DNA from: an uncultured Cetobacterium sp.
GTDB taxonomy: Bacteria > Fusobacteriota > Fusobacteriia > Fusobacteriales > Fusobacteriaceae
NCBI RefSeq assembly: GCF_947072685.1
Contig: NZ_CAMTIK010000002.1
Location: 62,001-126,000, forward strand
Direction: 5' to 3'
Length of the DNA: 64,000 nucleotides
A program made the position numbers and the translations under genes. The notes under the pieces are model-generated. The model was given only the letters and a program-made list of their open reading frames with translations. It did not search any database and was not told the DNA's origin. Shown here one piece after another: positions 33,405 to 43,315 of the stretch. How positions within the stretch are numbered: the stretch's first letter is position 1; every line of letters starts with the position of its first letter.

Positions 33405-33947
33405 ATGGTTGATTTTAAAAAAATTGATACTATGATTGAATACATTGAAGAGGGAATTATCCCTGAAGGTAAAACTTTTAATCAATTTGCAATGGAGTTT
33501 TATCTAGAGACTAAAACCTTAACTCTTTCTAAATATATCAGACTGAAGGGAAAGAGCTCTAAATTGCCTAAAATAATGAATACAAAAAAAGCTGGTGAAG
33601 TTTTATTTGAAACTGAAAAGAGTGATGAGATTAAATCATTCTTATCAAGAAAAGGGTATAAAGTGACACCGGAATTAAACTATACATCTATAATGCTTTT
33701 AAGAAAAGTAGATCTTTTTAGCAATTGGCAAAAACTGGTATTTTTCTTTGAAGGTGGAAGAACTGTTCAAGAGATAAATAGTTCTCTAAAAAAAGATCTA
33801 CTTCCTATGGAAATTGAAAAATTAGAAATCTATATAAAAGAAGAGTTACGTTTAAACGAACAAGAGTTAAATTGGCTTTTAGATAAAATACAAAAAATAG
33901 AACACAATAAGGCTTTGTATAAGGCTATAAAAAAACTTACTAAATAA
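33405..33947 (+). CDS. Unknown soluble protein, 180 residues
   Basis: I do not recognise a family. The protein is hydrophilic and mostly helical, with no signal peptide, membrane segment or cysteine. The N-terminal part (about 1-50: FNQFAMEFYLETKTLTLSKYIRLKG) reads like a small helix-turn-helix or a KilA-type adaptor, and the C-terminus is a long Lys/Glu-rich helix. I chose the ATG at 33405 because GGGAGG lies 10 nt before it; an ATG 18 nt upstream has no ribosome site. A good promoter precedes it. It is 19 bp upstream of a gene for a secreted protein, so they form a pair. Confidence 0.72.
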   Translation: MVDFKKIDTMIEYIEEGIIPEGKTFNQFAMEFYLETKTLTLSKYIRLKGKSSKLPKIMNTKKAGEVLFETEKSDEIKSFLSRKGYKVTPELNYTSIMLLRKVDLFSNWQKLVFFFEGGRTVQEINSSLKKDLLPMEIEKLEIYIKEELRLNEQELNWLLDKIQKIEHNKALYKAIKKLTK

Positions 33948-33966
33948 AGAGGAGAACCAAATAAAC

Positions 33967-34398
33967 ATGAAAAAAATAATATGCAGTTTTTTATTACTAT
34001 CATCACTAGCTTTAGCTTCAACATCGGTTAACAAGAGGGAGAAGGACGCTTTAGAAGATAGATTGAGATTATATAAAGTTGGGTACGAAAAAAAAGCTTT
34101 CACTTTAAAAAACCATTTGGGAAAAAGAGAGATTGTTATTGACAATAGATTGAGAGATTTACCTCAAACTTCAAGAGTTTCTTTTGGAGATAGACAATAC
34201 AATAGAGCTTCTGACTGGGAAGTTACTAGAGAGAAAAGAGGAATTCAATATTTTGCTGTTCCTGGAACAACAAGAAGAAAAGCAGTTCAAAAAATTGATG
34301 GAAGATACGTTGTATTCTTCTATAATGCAATAGGTAAAAATGACGATATGGTTGAAAGCACATTCAAAGATGTAAGAAAAGCTTTAGAAAGAAATTAA
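33967..34398 (+). CDS. Secreted basic protein of unknown function, 143 residues
   Basis: A clear Sec signal peptide (MKKIICSFLLLSSLALA, cleavage after ALA-S) is followed by a mature part of about 125 residues rich in Arg and Lys. It has no cysteines. It contains an RVSFGDRQYNRASDW segment and a late YVVFFYN strand, which give a compact alpha/beta impression. I considered a barnase-like ribonuclease, but the catalytic pattern is not there. It ends at a strong terminator and pairs with the upstream unknown gene. Confidence 0.72.
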   Translation: MKKIICSFLLLSSLALASTSVNKREKDALEDRLRLYKVGYEKKAFTLKNHLGKREIVIDNRLRDLPQTSRVSFGDRQYNRASDWEVTREKRGIQYFAVPGTTRRKAVQKIDGRYVVFFYNAIGKNDDMVESTFKDVRKALERN

Positions 34399-34413
34399 AA
34401 ATGAAAAGTTAAA

Positions 34414-34452
34414 AATGAAAAAGGTATCCTCTGTAGGGATACCTTTTTCATT
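34414..34452. terminator. Bidirectional terminator
   Basis: 16-base arms (34414-34429 and 34437-34452) with a 7-nt loop between the convergent secreted-protein gene and nfo. Confidence 0.9.
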
Positions 34453-34456
34453 ACTT

Positions 34457-35323
34457 TCAATCTATCAGGTTTATAAGAAGTTCTATCTCATCTTTCCAAA
34501 TAGTTTCATCTATAGTTTCCATAACAATAGGTATTTGTCTAAATCTTTCATCATTCATGAATCTTTTAAAAAAGTCCATTCCAAGAGTACCTTCTCCAAT
34601 ACTATGATGTCTATCTTTTTTACTTCCTACCCCAAACATAGAATCATTTAGATGAATACCTTTCAAATATTTAAATCCTACTATTTCTTCAAAAGAATTC
34701 ATAGTTTGATTATATTCTTCCTCTGTTGATAACGGATATCCAGCAGCAACAGTGTGACAAGTATCTAAACACACAGCAATTCTTTTTTTATCTTCTATGA
34801 GATCTATTATATCCCTTAAATGTTCAAATTTATAACCCATATTAGAACCTTGTCCAGCTGTATTTTCTAAAACAACGACAATATTTGGAACAATTTTATG
34901 AGCTCTATTGATAGAATCTGCAATAAGTTCAACACATCTATCTTCACTGATCTCTTTTAAATGACTTCCAGGATGAGTATTTAGATAAATCAATCCCAAT
35001 TGATTTACTCTCTCCATCTCATCAATAAAAGCATTTAAAGATTTTTCTCTCTTCTCGTCATCGGGACTCCCTAAATTTATCAAATATCCATCATGTGGCA
35101 GTATTTGTTCTGGTTTAAATTTATATCTTTTCATACAATCCTTAAACTCTAATATATCATCTTCAGTGTATGGCTTAGCATCCCATCTACGTTGATTTTT
35201 AAGAAACATTCCAAATCCATTTGCTCCTATTGCAACAGCATTTTTAAAAACATTTGATACCCCACCTTGAATAGATACATGAGCTCCTAAGTATGTATTT
35301 TTTATTTTATCTTCTCTTGTCAT
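34457..35323 (-). CDS. nfo: Endonuclease IV (AP endonuclease)
   Basis: Cuts DNA 5' to abasic sites in base excision repair. The 288-residue TIM-barrel protein has the three-zinc ligand motifs: GAHVSIQGG near 15, LNTHPGSH near 111, VVLENTAGQGSNMGY near 146, CLDTCHTVAAGY near 179, HLNDS near 216 and RHHSIGEGTLG near 230. I chose the ATG at 35323 because GAGGTGG precedes it; a TTG 12 nt upstream would extend into the ribosome site. Confidence 0.96.
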   Translation of the reverse strand: MTREDKIKNTYLGAHVSIQGGVSNVFKNAVAIGANGFGMFLKNQRRWDAKPYTEDDILEFKDCMKRYKFKPEQILPHDGYLINLGSPDDEKREKSLNAFIDEMERVNQLGLIYLNTHPGSHLKEISEDRCVELIADSINRAHKIVPNIVVVLENTAGQGSNMGYKFEHLRDIIDLIEDKKRIAVCLDTCHTVAAGYPLSTEEEYNQTMNSFEEIVGFKYLKGIHLNDSMFGVGSKKDRHHSIGEGTLGMDFFKRFMNDERFRQIPIVMETIDETIWKDEIELLINLID

Positions 35324-35468
35324 AATCCACCTCAATTTAAATTTTCATATGTTTATAGTATAACACAAAGTATACTTTTTGAATAGAGATTTAGCTTTTT
35401 AAAATAAGTTGAAATAGTTGCTAGAAAAGTATAAAATAGTATTATTGAAATAGTCGAGGAGGGAATAA

Positions 35469-36560
35469 ATGATAAGAATAATTTCTTGTATCAATGATAA
35501 TAATCAATGGGTTGTAAAAGTAGATTCACATAGTTTTTATATAGATGGAAAAGGTGGTCAAATAGGAGACCAAGGATATATTGGAGAAGTAAAATTCATA
35601 ACAGTTTTAGATGATAACAATATTATAGTTGAAAAAGAACTACCTGCAGGGGATTACACATATACTATTGATATATCAAGAGTTAAGGATATTGGAATTC
35701 AACATACGTCTCAACATCTATTTTCAGCTATAGCCTATAATGACTATGGATTAAATACTGTTGGATTTAGAATGACCGATACTTATACAACCGTTGATTT
35801 GGATTCAAAAGATATTGATGAAAAATTTATAGATGAATTGGAAGCTAAAATAAATAAAGCGATTGGAGAGGGAGGTATGGTTACCGAAAAAACTATACCT
35901 AGAGAGGAAGCTAACCAGATAGAAACATTTAGAAAAAAAATAAGTGACAAAGTTATTGGTGATGTCAGAATTATCGAAATTAAAAATTTGGATACAAGTG
36001 CTTGTGCTGGATATCATACAGAAGATATTTCGAAAATAAAGATTTTCAAAATTATAAATTTTGAAAAAATTAAGGGAAATTATACAAGGTTTTATTTTCT
36101 AGCCGGAGATAGAGCTATTGAAGATTATAACAATAAAAATAAAATAATTAAAGAGTTGAACAGAACTTTTAGCTGTCGAGATAATGAAATTTTATTAATG
36201 GTTGAAAAATTTAATGACGAAAAGAAAAATATTGAAAATAAATTTAAAGATTTAAACTTGAAATACTGTGAGTATCTATCAAAAGAATTAATACTCAATT
36301 CTTTTGAAAAGGATGAGATGAAATATATCGTATATAAGGATGAAAATGAAGTTATAAATAACCTTAATAAAGTTATTCCATCTAAATATATTTTTGTTGG
36401 ATTATGGGAAAATGGGGGATTAATATCTAGTTCTTCAATAGATTGTGGACTTTTAGTAAAGAAACTTTCTGAAAGTTTAAATATAAAAGGAGGGGGAAAA
36501 TCAGAACGAGCTAATTTTAAAGGTGAAGTATCTATAGATGAGATTACAAATCTATTGTAA
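35469..36560 (+). CDS. AlaX-type alanyl-tRNA editing protein with DHHA1-like C-terminus
   Basis: A 363-residue stand-alone relative of the AlaRS editing domain. Zinc ligands are visible as H79-x3-H83 (HTSQH) and C179-x3-H183 (CAGYH). A coiled linker (about 215-265) is followed by a C-terminal domain ending GGGKSERANFKGEV, which matches the DHHA1 glycine motif. It hydrolyses Ser- or Gly-mischarged tRNA-Ala. This is the long AlaX-L form. GAGGAGG precedes the ATG. It is 54 bp upstream of rlmN. Confidence 0.88.
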   Translation: MIRIISCINDNNQWVVKVDSHSFYIDGKGGQIGDQGYIGEVKFITVLDDNNIIVEKELPAGDYTYTIDISRVKDIGIQHTSQHLFSAIAYNDYGLNTVGFRMTDTYTTVDLDSKDIDEKFIDELEAKINKAIGEGGMVTEKTIPREEANQIETFRKKISDKVIGDVRIIEIKNLDTSACAGYHTEDISKIKIFKIINFEKIKGNYTRFYFLAGDRAIEDYNNKNKIIKELNRTFSCRDNEILLMVEKFNDEKKNIENKFKDLNLKYCEYLSKELILNSFEKDEMKYIVYKDENEVINNLNKVIPSKYIFVGLWENGGLISSSSIDCGLLVKKLSESLNIKGGGKSERANFKGEVSIDEITNLL

Positions 36561-36614
36561 ATATGTGAAATATTTGTTATAATGAAGCTTAAGTATTAAT
36601 AAAACGGAGGAAAT

Positions 36615-37661
36615 ATGTCAAATAAAATAAATTTACTAAACTTAAATGAACAAGACCTTACTGATTTTGTTGTTTCTATCGGAATGAAAAAGTTTTACGG
36701 AAAACAAATCTTTACATGGTTAAACCAAAAAATTGTAAGAGATATTAATGATATGACTAACATATCACTAAAGGATAGAGAACTTCTTTCTGAAAAAGCT
36801 TATATCCCATTTTTAAACCTATTGAAGCATCAAGTTTCTAAAATAGATAAAACACAAAAATTTCTATTTAAATTAGAGGATGGAAATACTATTGAAAGTG
36901 TAATTTTAATTCATAAAGAAAGAGTAACTCTTTGTATTTCATCTCAAGTTGGATGTGCAGTTATGTGTGGTTTCTGTGCTACTGGTCTTGGAGGATTCAC
37001 TCGTAATTTACAAGTTCACGAAATTACAAATCAGTTCTATACAATTGAGAGAAGACTTTTAAAGCAAGGATTACAAATAAACAATATTGTATTTATGGGT
37101 ATGGGAGAACCAATGCTTAATATCGACAATGTTATCAAAGCGATTGAAATACTTTCAAGTGAAAAAGGGGTTAATGTTTCTAAAAGAAGAATAACAATAT
37201 CAACTTCAGGAATAATTCCAGGTATTGAGAAATTATTAGAAGAGAAACTTCCAGTAGAATTAGCAATATCTTTACATAGTGCTATAGATGAAAAAAGAAG
37301 TGAAATTATGCCTATAAACAACAGATATCCTTTGGCAGATTTATTCCCAATACTTCAAGAATATCAAAGACAAACAAAAAGAAGAATTTCTTTTGAATAT
37401 ATATTGATAAACGATTTTAACGTTTCAGATAACGATATATCTTTCTTAGCTGATTTTGTTCATAACTTTGATCACGTTTTAAACCTAATCCCTTGTAATC
37501 CTGTGGAAGGAAAAGATTATCAAAGACCTTCACAAAAGAAAATCGAAAAAATATATAACTATTTAAAAGATTTCAGAAAAGTTAATGTTACTATTAGAGG
37601 AGAAAAAGGAACTGATATTGATGGAGCTTGCGGACAATTAAGACAAAAGAATTCAAAATAA
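36615..37661 (+). CDS. rlmN: Dual-specificity RNA methyltransferase RlmN
   Basis: A radical SAM enzyme that methylates C2 of A2503 in 23S rRNA and A37 in some tRNAs. The 348-residue protein has cluster cysteines C114, C118 and C121 (CAVMCGFC), the SAM-binding GMGEPMLN near 155 and the C-terminal methyl-carrier cysteine C339 in GACGQLR. Length fits RlmN. CGGAGG precedes the ATG. It is 20 bp upstream of the PBP gene. Confidence 0.97.
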   Translation: MSNKINLLNLNEQDLTDFVVSIGMKKFYGKQIFTWLNQKIVRDINDMTNISLKDRELLSEKAYIPFLNLLKHQVSKIDKTQKFLFKLEDGNTIESVILIHKERVTLCISSQVGCAVMCGFCATGLGGFTRNLQVHEITNQFYTIERRLLKQGLQINNIVFMGMGEPMLNIDNVIKAIEILSSEKGVNVSKRRITISTSGIIPGIEKLLEEKLPVELAISLHSAIDEKRSEIMPINNRYPLADLFPILQEYQRQTKRRISFEYILINDFNVSDNDISFLADFVHNFDHVLNLIPCNPVEGKDYQRPSQKKIEKIYNYLKDFRKVNVTIRGEKGTDIDGACGQLRQKNSK

Positions 37662-37681
37662 TTTAAAAGTGGAGATATTTT

Positions 37682-39886
37682 ATGAAATGGAAAATTTTTA
37701 AATATCTTGCCATATTTATTATATCTTTAGGTATTGTTGGTGGTATAGGAGCTGGACTCCTTGTTAATAAATATTACAAGGAGCTTCCTAATATTTCAGA
37801 ATTAGTTGAAAACTACAGTCCTCCTGTTCCCACAACAATCTATGATAGAAATGGGCAAGTGATTGATGTTATTTCAAAGGAAACTAGAGAACCAGTTGAT
37901 ATAAGTGATGTTCCTAAAAACTTAGAAAATGCCTTCATAGCTATTGAAGATAGACATTTTTTAACTCATTACGGAATTGATCCTTTCAGAATATTAGGTT
38001 CTGCATTAGTAAATTTAAAATCTGGTAGAACAGCACAAGGTGGAAGTACAATAACTCAGCAATTAGCTAGAAATGCCTTTTTAACTCAAGAGAAAAAGTT
38101 TTCAAGAAAAATAAAAGAGGTCATAATTACATTTGAAATTGAAAGAAAATATACAAAACAAGAGATTATGGAAAAGTATCTAAATGAAATTTATTTTGGA
38201 TCGGGTGCTTATGGAATAAAAACGGCTGCATATAATTTTTTTAGAAAAGATATCAAAAATATAAATCTTGCTGAATCTGCAGTTTTAGCAGGTATTCCTA
38301 ATAGACCAAATATGTATAATCCAAGAACAAATCTAGATAAATCTCTTACAAGACAACAGCTTATTCTTAGACAGATGTTGAAATTTGGGTTGATTAATCA
38401 AGAGGAATTTGATACTGCTATTGCACATAAATTTATAAATGAATCAAAGGCTAAACCTGAAGATTATAAGAACCCAAATACTACTATTATCTATAACGCT
38501 TTAGATAAAAAGATAGAGTTTAATGCTCCAGATTTTACAGATTTAGTTCAAAAGTTTTTATTTGAAAACTTTGAAGAAAAGCAAATCTATAATGATGGAT
38601 TAAATGTTCAAACAACACTGGATTTAAATATTCAAAAAACTGCCAAGGATGTTTTTGAGAACTATCCTCGTTTAAAAAATGACAAAAAACTTCAAGGGGC
38701 TATGGTTACTGTTGACGCTCATAATGGTGAGGTTATAAGTATCGTTGGAGGGAAGAATTTTAAAACAGGAAACTTCAATAGAGGTGTTCAAGCCAAGAGA
38801 CAATTGGGATCTTCATTCAAACCTTTTGTTTACTATACTGCGCTTGAAAAAGGTTTTGAAGAGAATTTACTTGTGGAAGACTCAAGGGTTGTATATGGTA
38901 ATTGGGCCCCTAGAAACTTTGGAGAAAGATATTACAATGGTATGACTCTTATGCAAGGATTTGATCGATCACAAAATATAGTTTCAATTAAACTTTTAAA
39001 TAAAGTTGGATTACCTGCACTGATGGATACTATGAAGCGAATTAATACCGATTTTATAATTCCAAATAACTTGACAGCTGCATTAGGAACTGTGGAGGGA
39101 ACACCTTTAGAATTAGCGAGTGCCTATGCTATATTTGCAAATGGTGGATATGTTGTTAAACCTATATTTGTATTAAAGGTTACTGATAAATTTAACAACA
39201 CTCTTTTCGAATCAAAGCCTCAAATAGAGGAGAAATTTGAAAGTGCAAATATTGCTCTTATGACAAACATGATGAAAAATTCTGTTAAACAAGGAACAAG
39301 CAAAGGGGCACAAGTTAAAATAGATGGAAAACTTATAGAACAAGGTGGAAAAACTGGAACAACAAATAACTCTAGAACAGTTTGGTATTCAGGGATGACA
39401 CCAGAATATGTAACAACAATATATATGGGATATGATAACAATGATACCCTTTATAAAGCCACAGGGGGTGGAGTTGCTGCACCACTTTGGAAAAATTTCT
39501 ATCAAGAGATTATAAAAAATGGATATTATACTCCTAGTAATGGCTTTGCATTCTTAGATGGACATGTTAAAAGTGGTGAACTTCTGTATCAAGAATTAGA
39601 TCCGATAACAGGAATGATTAACGGTTCACCTAACGATAAAAGTTTCCTTTTAAGAAGAGGAAGAATGGCCGTTGAAAGAGAAAGTAAATATGATAATGGA
39701 ATTGCGGGTGTTTTAGGTTACTACGCACCTACTCAATCGACACAATCCTCAGCTGATGCTCTATCAACAGATGAATCAGTGTCTAGTCCTAAAACAACAA
39801 CTCAACCTGTTAAGACAATACAAAAGATTGTACCTAAAAAACAAGAAGAGAAAAAAGGATTTTTCCAAAGATTATTTAATTTTTAA
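37682..39886 (+). CDS. Class A penicillin-binding protein (PBP1A type)
   Basis: A bifunctional peptidoglycan synthase of 734 residues. A cytosolic start and one membrane anchor (about 8-28) precede the GT51 glycosyltransferase (AIEDRHFLTHYGIDPFRI near 91, GGSTITQQLARN near 121). The transpeptidase has SxxK in LGSSFKPF near 380, SQN in DRSQNIVS near 435 and KTGTT near 560. The C-terminal tail (about 680-734) is Ser/Thr/Gln-rich then Lys-rich and probably disordered. GTGGAG precedes the ATG. Confidence 0.96.
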   Translation: MKWKIFKYLAIFIISLGIVGGIGAGLLVNKYYKELPNISELVENYSPPVPTTIYDRNGQVIDVISKETREPVDISDVPKNLENAFIAIEDRHFLTHYGIDPFRILGSALVNLKSGRTAQGGSTITQQLARNAFLTQEKKFSRKIKEVIITFEIERKYTKQEIMEKYLNEIYFGSGAYGIKTAAYNFFRKDIKNINLAESAVLAGIPNRPNMYNPRTNLDKSLTRQQLILRQMLKFGLINQEEFDTAIAHKFINESKAKPEDYKNPNTTIIYNALDKKIEFNAPDFTDLVQKFLFENFEEKQIYNDGLNVQTTLDLNIQKTAKDVFENYPRLKNDKKLQGAMVTVDAHNGEVISIVGGKNFKTGNFNRGVQAKRQLGSSFKPFVYYTALEKGFEENLLVEDSRVVYGNWAPRNFGERYYNGMTLMQGFDRSQNIVSIKLLNKVGLPALMDTMKRINTDFIIPNNLTAALGTVEGTPLELASAYAIFANGGYVVKPIFVLKVTDKFNNTLFESKPQIEEKFESANIALMTNMMKNSVKQGTSKGAQVKIDGKLIEQGGKTGTTNNSRTVWYSGMTPEYVTTIYMGYDNNDTLYKATGGGVAAPLWKNFYQEIIKNGYYTPSNGFAFLDGHVKSGELLYQELDPITGMINGSPNDKSFLLRRGRMAVERESKYDNGIAGVLGYYAPTQSTQSSADALSTDESVSSPKTTTQPVKTIQKIVPKKQEEKKGFFQRLFNF

Positions 39887-39888
39887 AA

Positions 39889-39936
39889 TATATAAAAAGT
39901 ATCCCTCTCCAATTGGAGAGGGATACTTTTTATATA
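39889..39936. terminator. Long palindromic bidirectional terminator
   Basis: A perfect palindrome with 24-base arms centred between 39912 and 39913. The PBP gene ends just before it, and its right end covers the stop region of the HAD gene on the minus strand. Confidence 0.9.
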
Positions 39937-40730
39937 TTGAATATTTCTTGTAATTTTTTAGCAACTCCATTTTCAGTGTTACTTTTTATAACTTCATTTT
40001 TAGGGAGTAAAGCTTTTAATCTTGGACTTCCATTCCCCATTATAAACCCTTTGTTAACCGAAGATAGCATCTCAAGATCATTTAATCCATCTCCAAATGC
40101 AATTGTTTCCTCCAGTAAAATACCCTCTCTTTTTAAAACTTCCTCAATAGCACTGGCCTTAGAAACACCTTCTTTCATAATCTCTAAACAAGATGCTAAA
40201 GATAGTGTTATATTTAATCCAGTTTGAAATTGTTTTCTAAGTTTTTTTTCTAATTCAGATATACATTCTTCATCTTCACATATAAAGAAAAATTTTGTTA
40301 TTTCACTTCCAACTAATGATTGGAATGGTGTTATATGATGATAGAATCCAGATTCCTTATGGAATTCTAAAGCCTCATCTAAAGGTGTTTCAGCATACCA
40401 CTTTTCATCTAAATAAACATTTTTATGAAGTCTATTATCATAACTATATTTTAATAAATTTACAGCTAATTCAGCTGGTATATTATGAGATATGATCTCT
40501 TTATTTTCATAATCATGAACTTTAGCACCGTTAGATGTAATTAAAAAACTATCCAATTCTAAAGTGTTTTTAAATGTTATGGCATCATTATGGTGTCTTC
40601 CTGTTGCAATAACAAATTTAACTCCTGATTCTACAACTTTTTTTATTGTATTTTTTGTTTCTTCTGAAATTGTATGATTTTCATTTAATAAAGTTCCATC
40701 TAAGTCACATATAATTGCTTTATATTTCAT
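39930..40730 (-). CDS. Cof-type HAD-IIB phosphatase
   Basis: A 266-residue HAD hydrolase with motif I ICDLDGTLLNE (nucleophile Asp near 9), motif II ATGRH near 42, the conserved lysine in KASAIEEVLKREG near 190 and motif IV AFGDGLNDLEMLSSV near 212-226. Cof-type enzymes dephosphorylate sugar phosphates, FMN or similar; the substrate is not predictable. It is the last gene of a four-gene unit, 16 bp after the MipA/OmpV gene. Confidence 0.93.
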   Translation of the reverse strand: MKYKAIICDLDGTLLNENHTISEETKNTIKKVVESGVKFVIATGRHHNDAITFKNTLELDSFLITSNGAKVHDYENKEIISHNIPAELAVNLLKYSYDNRLHKNVYLDEKWYAETPLDEALEFHKESGFYHHITPFQSLVGSEITKFFFICEDEECISELEKKLRKQFQTGLNITLSLASCLEIMKEGVSKASAIEEVLKREGILLEETIAFGDGLNDLEMLSSVNKGFIMGNGSPRLKALLPKNEVIKSNTENGVAKKLQEIFNI

Positions 40731-40746
40731 TTGTTCTCCTCTTAAA

Positions 40747-41487
40747 TTAGAAGTAATATTTTGCTCCTACTCCTATTAAATACAGTACTCCATCCTCAAT
40801 GATAGGTGAATCAGAAATCTCACTAGAGAACTGTTCTATCCCTAAAAATGCCATTAAAGCTACATTATCTGTCAACTTATAGTCAGCGATAAAACTAACT
40901 CCAACTGAATATGCAGCATTTGCCGTATAATCTTTATCAATATTTTTATTATTTCTAGCTTCTTCTGAAGTTACACCAAAATAATAATCGGTATAATCTC
41001 CTGAATACCCCTTAATATAGATAGATGGAATTAAAATAAGTCTATCGTTAATATTGTAGGGCTTAAATAAGCTAGCTTTAGCTTTAGCCCCGTGTTCACC
41101 AACCTGTGCACTTAAACCCGTCTTAACTCCATAAAACCCTGTTTTAGCATCTAGTCTCAGTCCAAACATAATTTGGAAATCTCTATCGTCAATACCGTCA
41201 TATCCTGTAGCTAAATTAGCACCATTTATAGAAAATCCCGCCAAAGGATCAACAAATAATGACGCTGCGAAGACATCATCTTGATACAGATTATATCCTA
41301 GCGTTGAGCCTTTAGCATATAGATCCCCATAATTTATATCTAATAACGGCATAAAATAAGCTTTTTCATTAGAGCCTTTATAAATACTATCAGATATACC
41401 TATTCCAGCTCCTATTCCAAATTTATCATCAGAAAAAGTAGTCATAGTTATTGTTAGAGCCAATAATCCCAATAAAAATTTTTTCAT
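40747..41487 (-). CDS. MipA/OmpV-family outer-membrane protein
   Basis: A 246-residue protein with a signal peptide (MKKFLLGLLALTITMTTFS) and a mature part made of alternating strands with aromatic ends. It starts with FGIGAGIGISDSIYKGSNEK and closes with the outer-membrane-type terminal YLIGVGAKYYF, ending in Phe. The early GIG...YKG pattern and length match MipA/OmpV, beta-barrels of which E. coli MipA bridges peptidoglycan hydrolase MltA and PBP1B. Its presence supports a diderm host. It follows the glycosyltransferase/deacetylase fusion by 16 bp. Confidence 0.88.
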   Translation of the reverse strand: MKKFLLGLLALTITMTTFSDDKFGIGAGIGISDSIYKGSNEKAYFMPLLDINYGDLYAKGSTLGYNLYQDDVFAASLFVDPLAGFSINGANLATGYDGIDDRDFQIMFGLRLDAKTGFYGVKTGLSAQVGEHGAKAKASLFKPYNINDRLILIPSIYIKGYSGDYTDYYFGVTSEEARNNKNIDKDYTANAAYSVGVSFIADYKLTDNVALMAFLGIEQFSSEISDSPIIEDGVLYLIGVGAKYYF

Positions 41488-41503
41488 GCGAACCCTCCCT
41501 AAG

Positions 41504-43300
41504 TTATTGATTCTTAGAACTTTTTTCTCTTTTAATTTTTATAAAGTTATATTTCCCAGAAACTTTTCTTTTGAAATTAAATAGATTATTTGTTGGAAAA
41601 ATCCCAATTCTTCTAATTTCAAACAGATCATCGGAAAAAGTTAAACTTCCAGAATCAGTTGCCACAGCAAACGTATACCCAACCTCTTCAGGTAGATTTT
41701 TAACATCCAGATTTAAATTCCCATATGGATATGCAAAAGATATAAGTTTTACTCCAATTATTTTTTCAATATTTGTTTTTGAAAGGGCTACCTCACCTCT
41801 AGCTTTTTCCAGAGTTAGCTTTGCTAATTCTGGATGTGACGATGTATGTCCTCCAAATTCAATCCCATAATTTTGCATCTCTAAAAGTTCTTTTTTATCC
41901 ATTAAAGCAAAACTTTTTTCAGGATTCCCTGGATTTTCAACATCCCACTTGTTATAGTTCAGTCCATCTAATATATAGATAATTCCTTTAAAATCAAGTT
42001 TTTTTAAAATTGGAAAAGCGTTCTCATAATTGTCTCTATATCCATCATCAAATGTAATCATTATCCATTTCTTATCCTTATCAAATCTTTGTTTATACCT
42101 GTTATTGAGCATATCTTTAAAAGTTACAGTTTCGAATCCTTTCTCTTTCAAATAATTCATCTGTTCTTCAAACTGTTTTAATGTGACATATGTTCCATGA
42201 ACACCTTTTTCACTTTCATCCTTAATAACCCTATGATACATAAGGACCGGCATTTCATACTTTCTTTTTTTTACTATTTGTCTTTGATATATTTTTTCAA
42301 CTTCATCCACAATTGTATCTATTGAAAATTCTTTCGAAATATATTCTCTTAAAGAAAGAAGTTCATTTTTGTCTAAAGCAAAAGCTTTATCTATTTCTGG
42401 AATAACATCTGTCCATTGAAAAAGAGCTCTTTTGTTTAAAGAGATATCTCCAAAATTTGATTTTAAAGCATTTTTAACTCTATCTACATTTACTACTCCA
42501 ATTGATTCTGCCTCTCCTATTGCCAGAACTGGGACTTCACATAATATTGCTTCAACAGCAACTCTTCCTGCTCCAATAACTAACGATGATTCCTTAATTT
42601 TTTCAGAAACATTGTTAACATATCCCAAAAATTCCACATTTCCTTGAAACTTTTTAAATCTTGCAGGAATCTCTTTTCCTCCAATAACTTGAATTTTAAA
42701 ATCTTGTCTTCTATGGAGTATATTTAAAAGATTGTATGTCACATCACCTTTAGGACCAGAAAGTCTACCAATAATAGATATTATTTTCTCTTTCTTTTGA
42801 ATATTTGTAGAATCCTTTTTGTATTCTTTAATATTTATCATATTTCTAAGTACCGTTATTTTTTCTGGTTTTACTTTTAAATCTTCTATTATATGTTCTT
42901 GGATATTTTCACAAACACTCATTGAATAATCTCCAAAAGCTTTTATAAGCCTTCTGCTCATATGAACAGGTTGTCTACCATGTATAGTTGTTACAAGTGG
43001 TATTTTAGCTATTTTACAAGCTATAGCACAACTCCAAGATGATGCCCTTGAATGTGCATGAACCACTTGTATATCCTTATCTTTTATGATTTTAAGAAGT
43101 TTTTTTATTTGTGTAATTCTGTCTATTAATTTTCTTTTATTAAAAGCTATCTTTTCGTATGGAGCATTCGTGGGTTTCGTTAGGGTATCTGAAACTATAT
43201 ATACTCTATTCCCTCTCCTAATAAGTTCATCACTTAACACTGTTCCATACACTTCAGCACCAGTTACCTCTAGTTGTGAAAGTGCCATAAGTATATTCAT
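41504..43300 (-). CDS. Glycosyltransferase (GT4-like) fused to a polysaccharide deacetylase
   Basis: A 598-residue two-domain protein. Residues 1-335 form a GT-B glycosyltransferase: the N-terminal ALSQLEVTGAEVY loop, VVHAHSRAS near 80, SIIGRLSGPKG near 175 and an IGAGRVAVEAILCEVPVLA segment near 242 (family-4 E-x7-E region, with the first Glu not obvious). Residues 345-598 form a NodB/CE4 deacetylase: PVLMYHRV near 351, TFDDGYRDNYENAFP near 416 (metal D419), HTSSH (H485, H489) and FAYPYGN near 522. There is no signal peptide or membrane helix. It lies in an operon with an aminopeptidase, MipA/OmpV and HAD genes, suggesting envelope glycan assembly. The acceptor is unknown. Confidence 0.88.
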   Translation of the reverse strand: MNILMALSQLEVTGAEVYGTVLSDELIRRGNRVYIVSDTLTKPTNAPYEKIAFNKRKLIDRITQIKKLLKIIKDKDIQVVHAHSRASSWSCAIACKIAKIPLVTTIHGRQPVHMSRRLIKAFGDYSMSVCENIQEHIIEDLKVKPEKITVLRNMINIKEYKKDSTNIQKKEKIISIIGRLSGPKGDVTYNLLNILHRRQDFKIQVIGGKEIPARFKKFQGNVEFLGYVNNVSEKIKESSLVIGAGRVAVEAILCEVPVLAIGEAESIGVVNVDRVKNALKSNFGDISLNKRALFQWTDVIPEIDKAFALDKNELLSLREYISKEFSIDTIVDEVEKIYQRQIVKKRKYEMPVLMYHRVIKDESEKGVHGTYVTLKQFEEQMNYLKEKGFETVTFKDMLNNRYKQRFDKDKKWIMITFDDGYRDNYENAFPILKKLDFKGIIYILDGLNYNKWDVENPGNPEKSFALMDKKELLEMQNYGIEFGGHTSSHPELAKLTLEKARGEVALSKTNIEKIIGVKLISFAYPYGNLNLDVKNLPEEVGYTFAVATDSGSLTFSDDLFEIRRIGIFPTNNLFNFKRKVSGKYNFIKIKREKSSKNQ

Positions 43301-43315
43301 TATTAAATCCTCCTA

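Noticed and set aside
33967-34398. Barnase-type secreted ribonuclease
   Set aside because: Size, signal peptide and basic charge fit, but I cannot find the catalytic Glu/Arg/His order of barnase; left as unknown.
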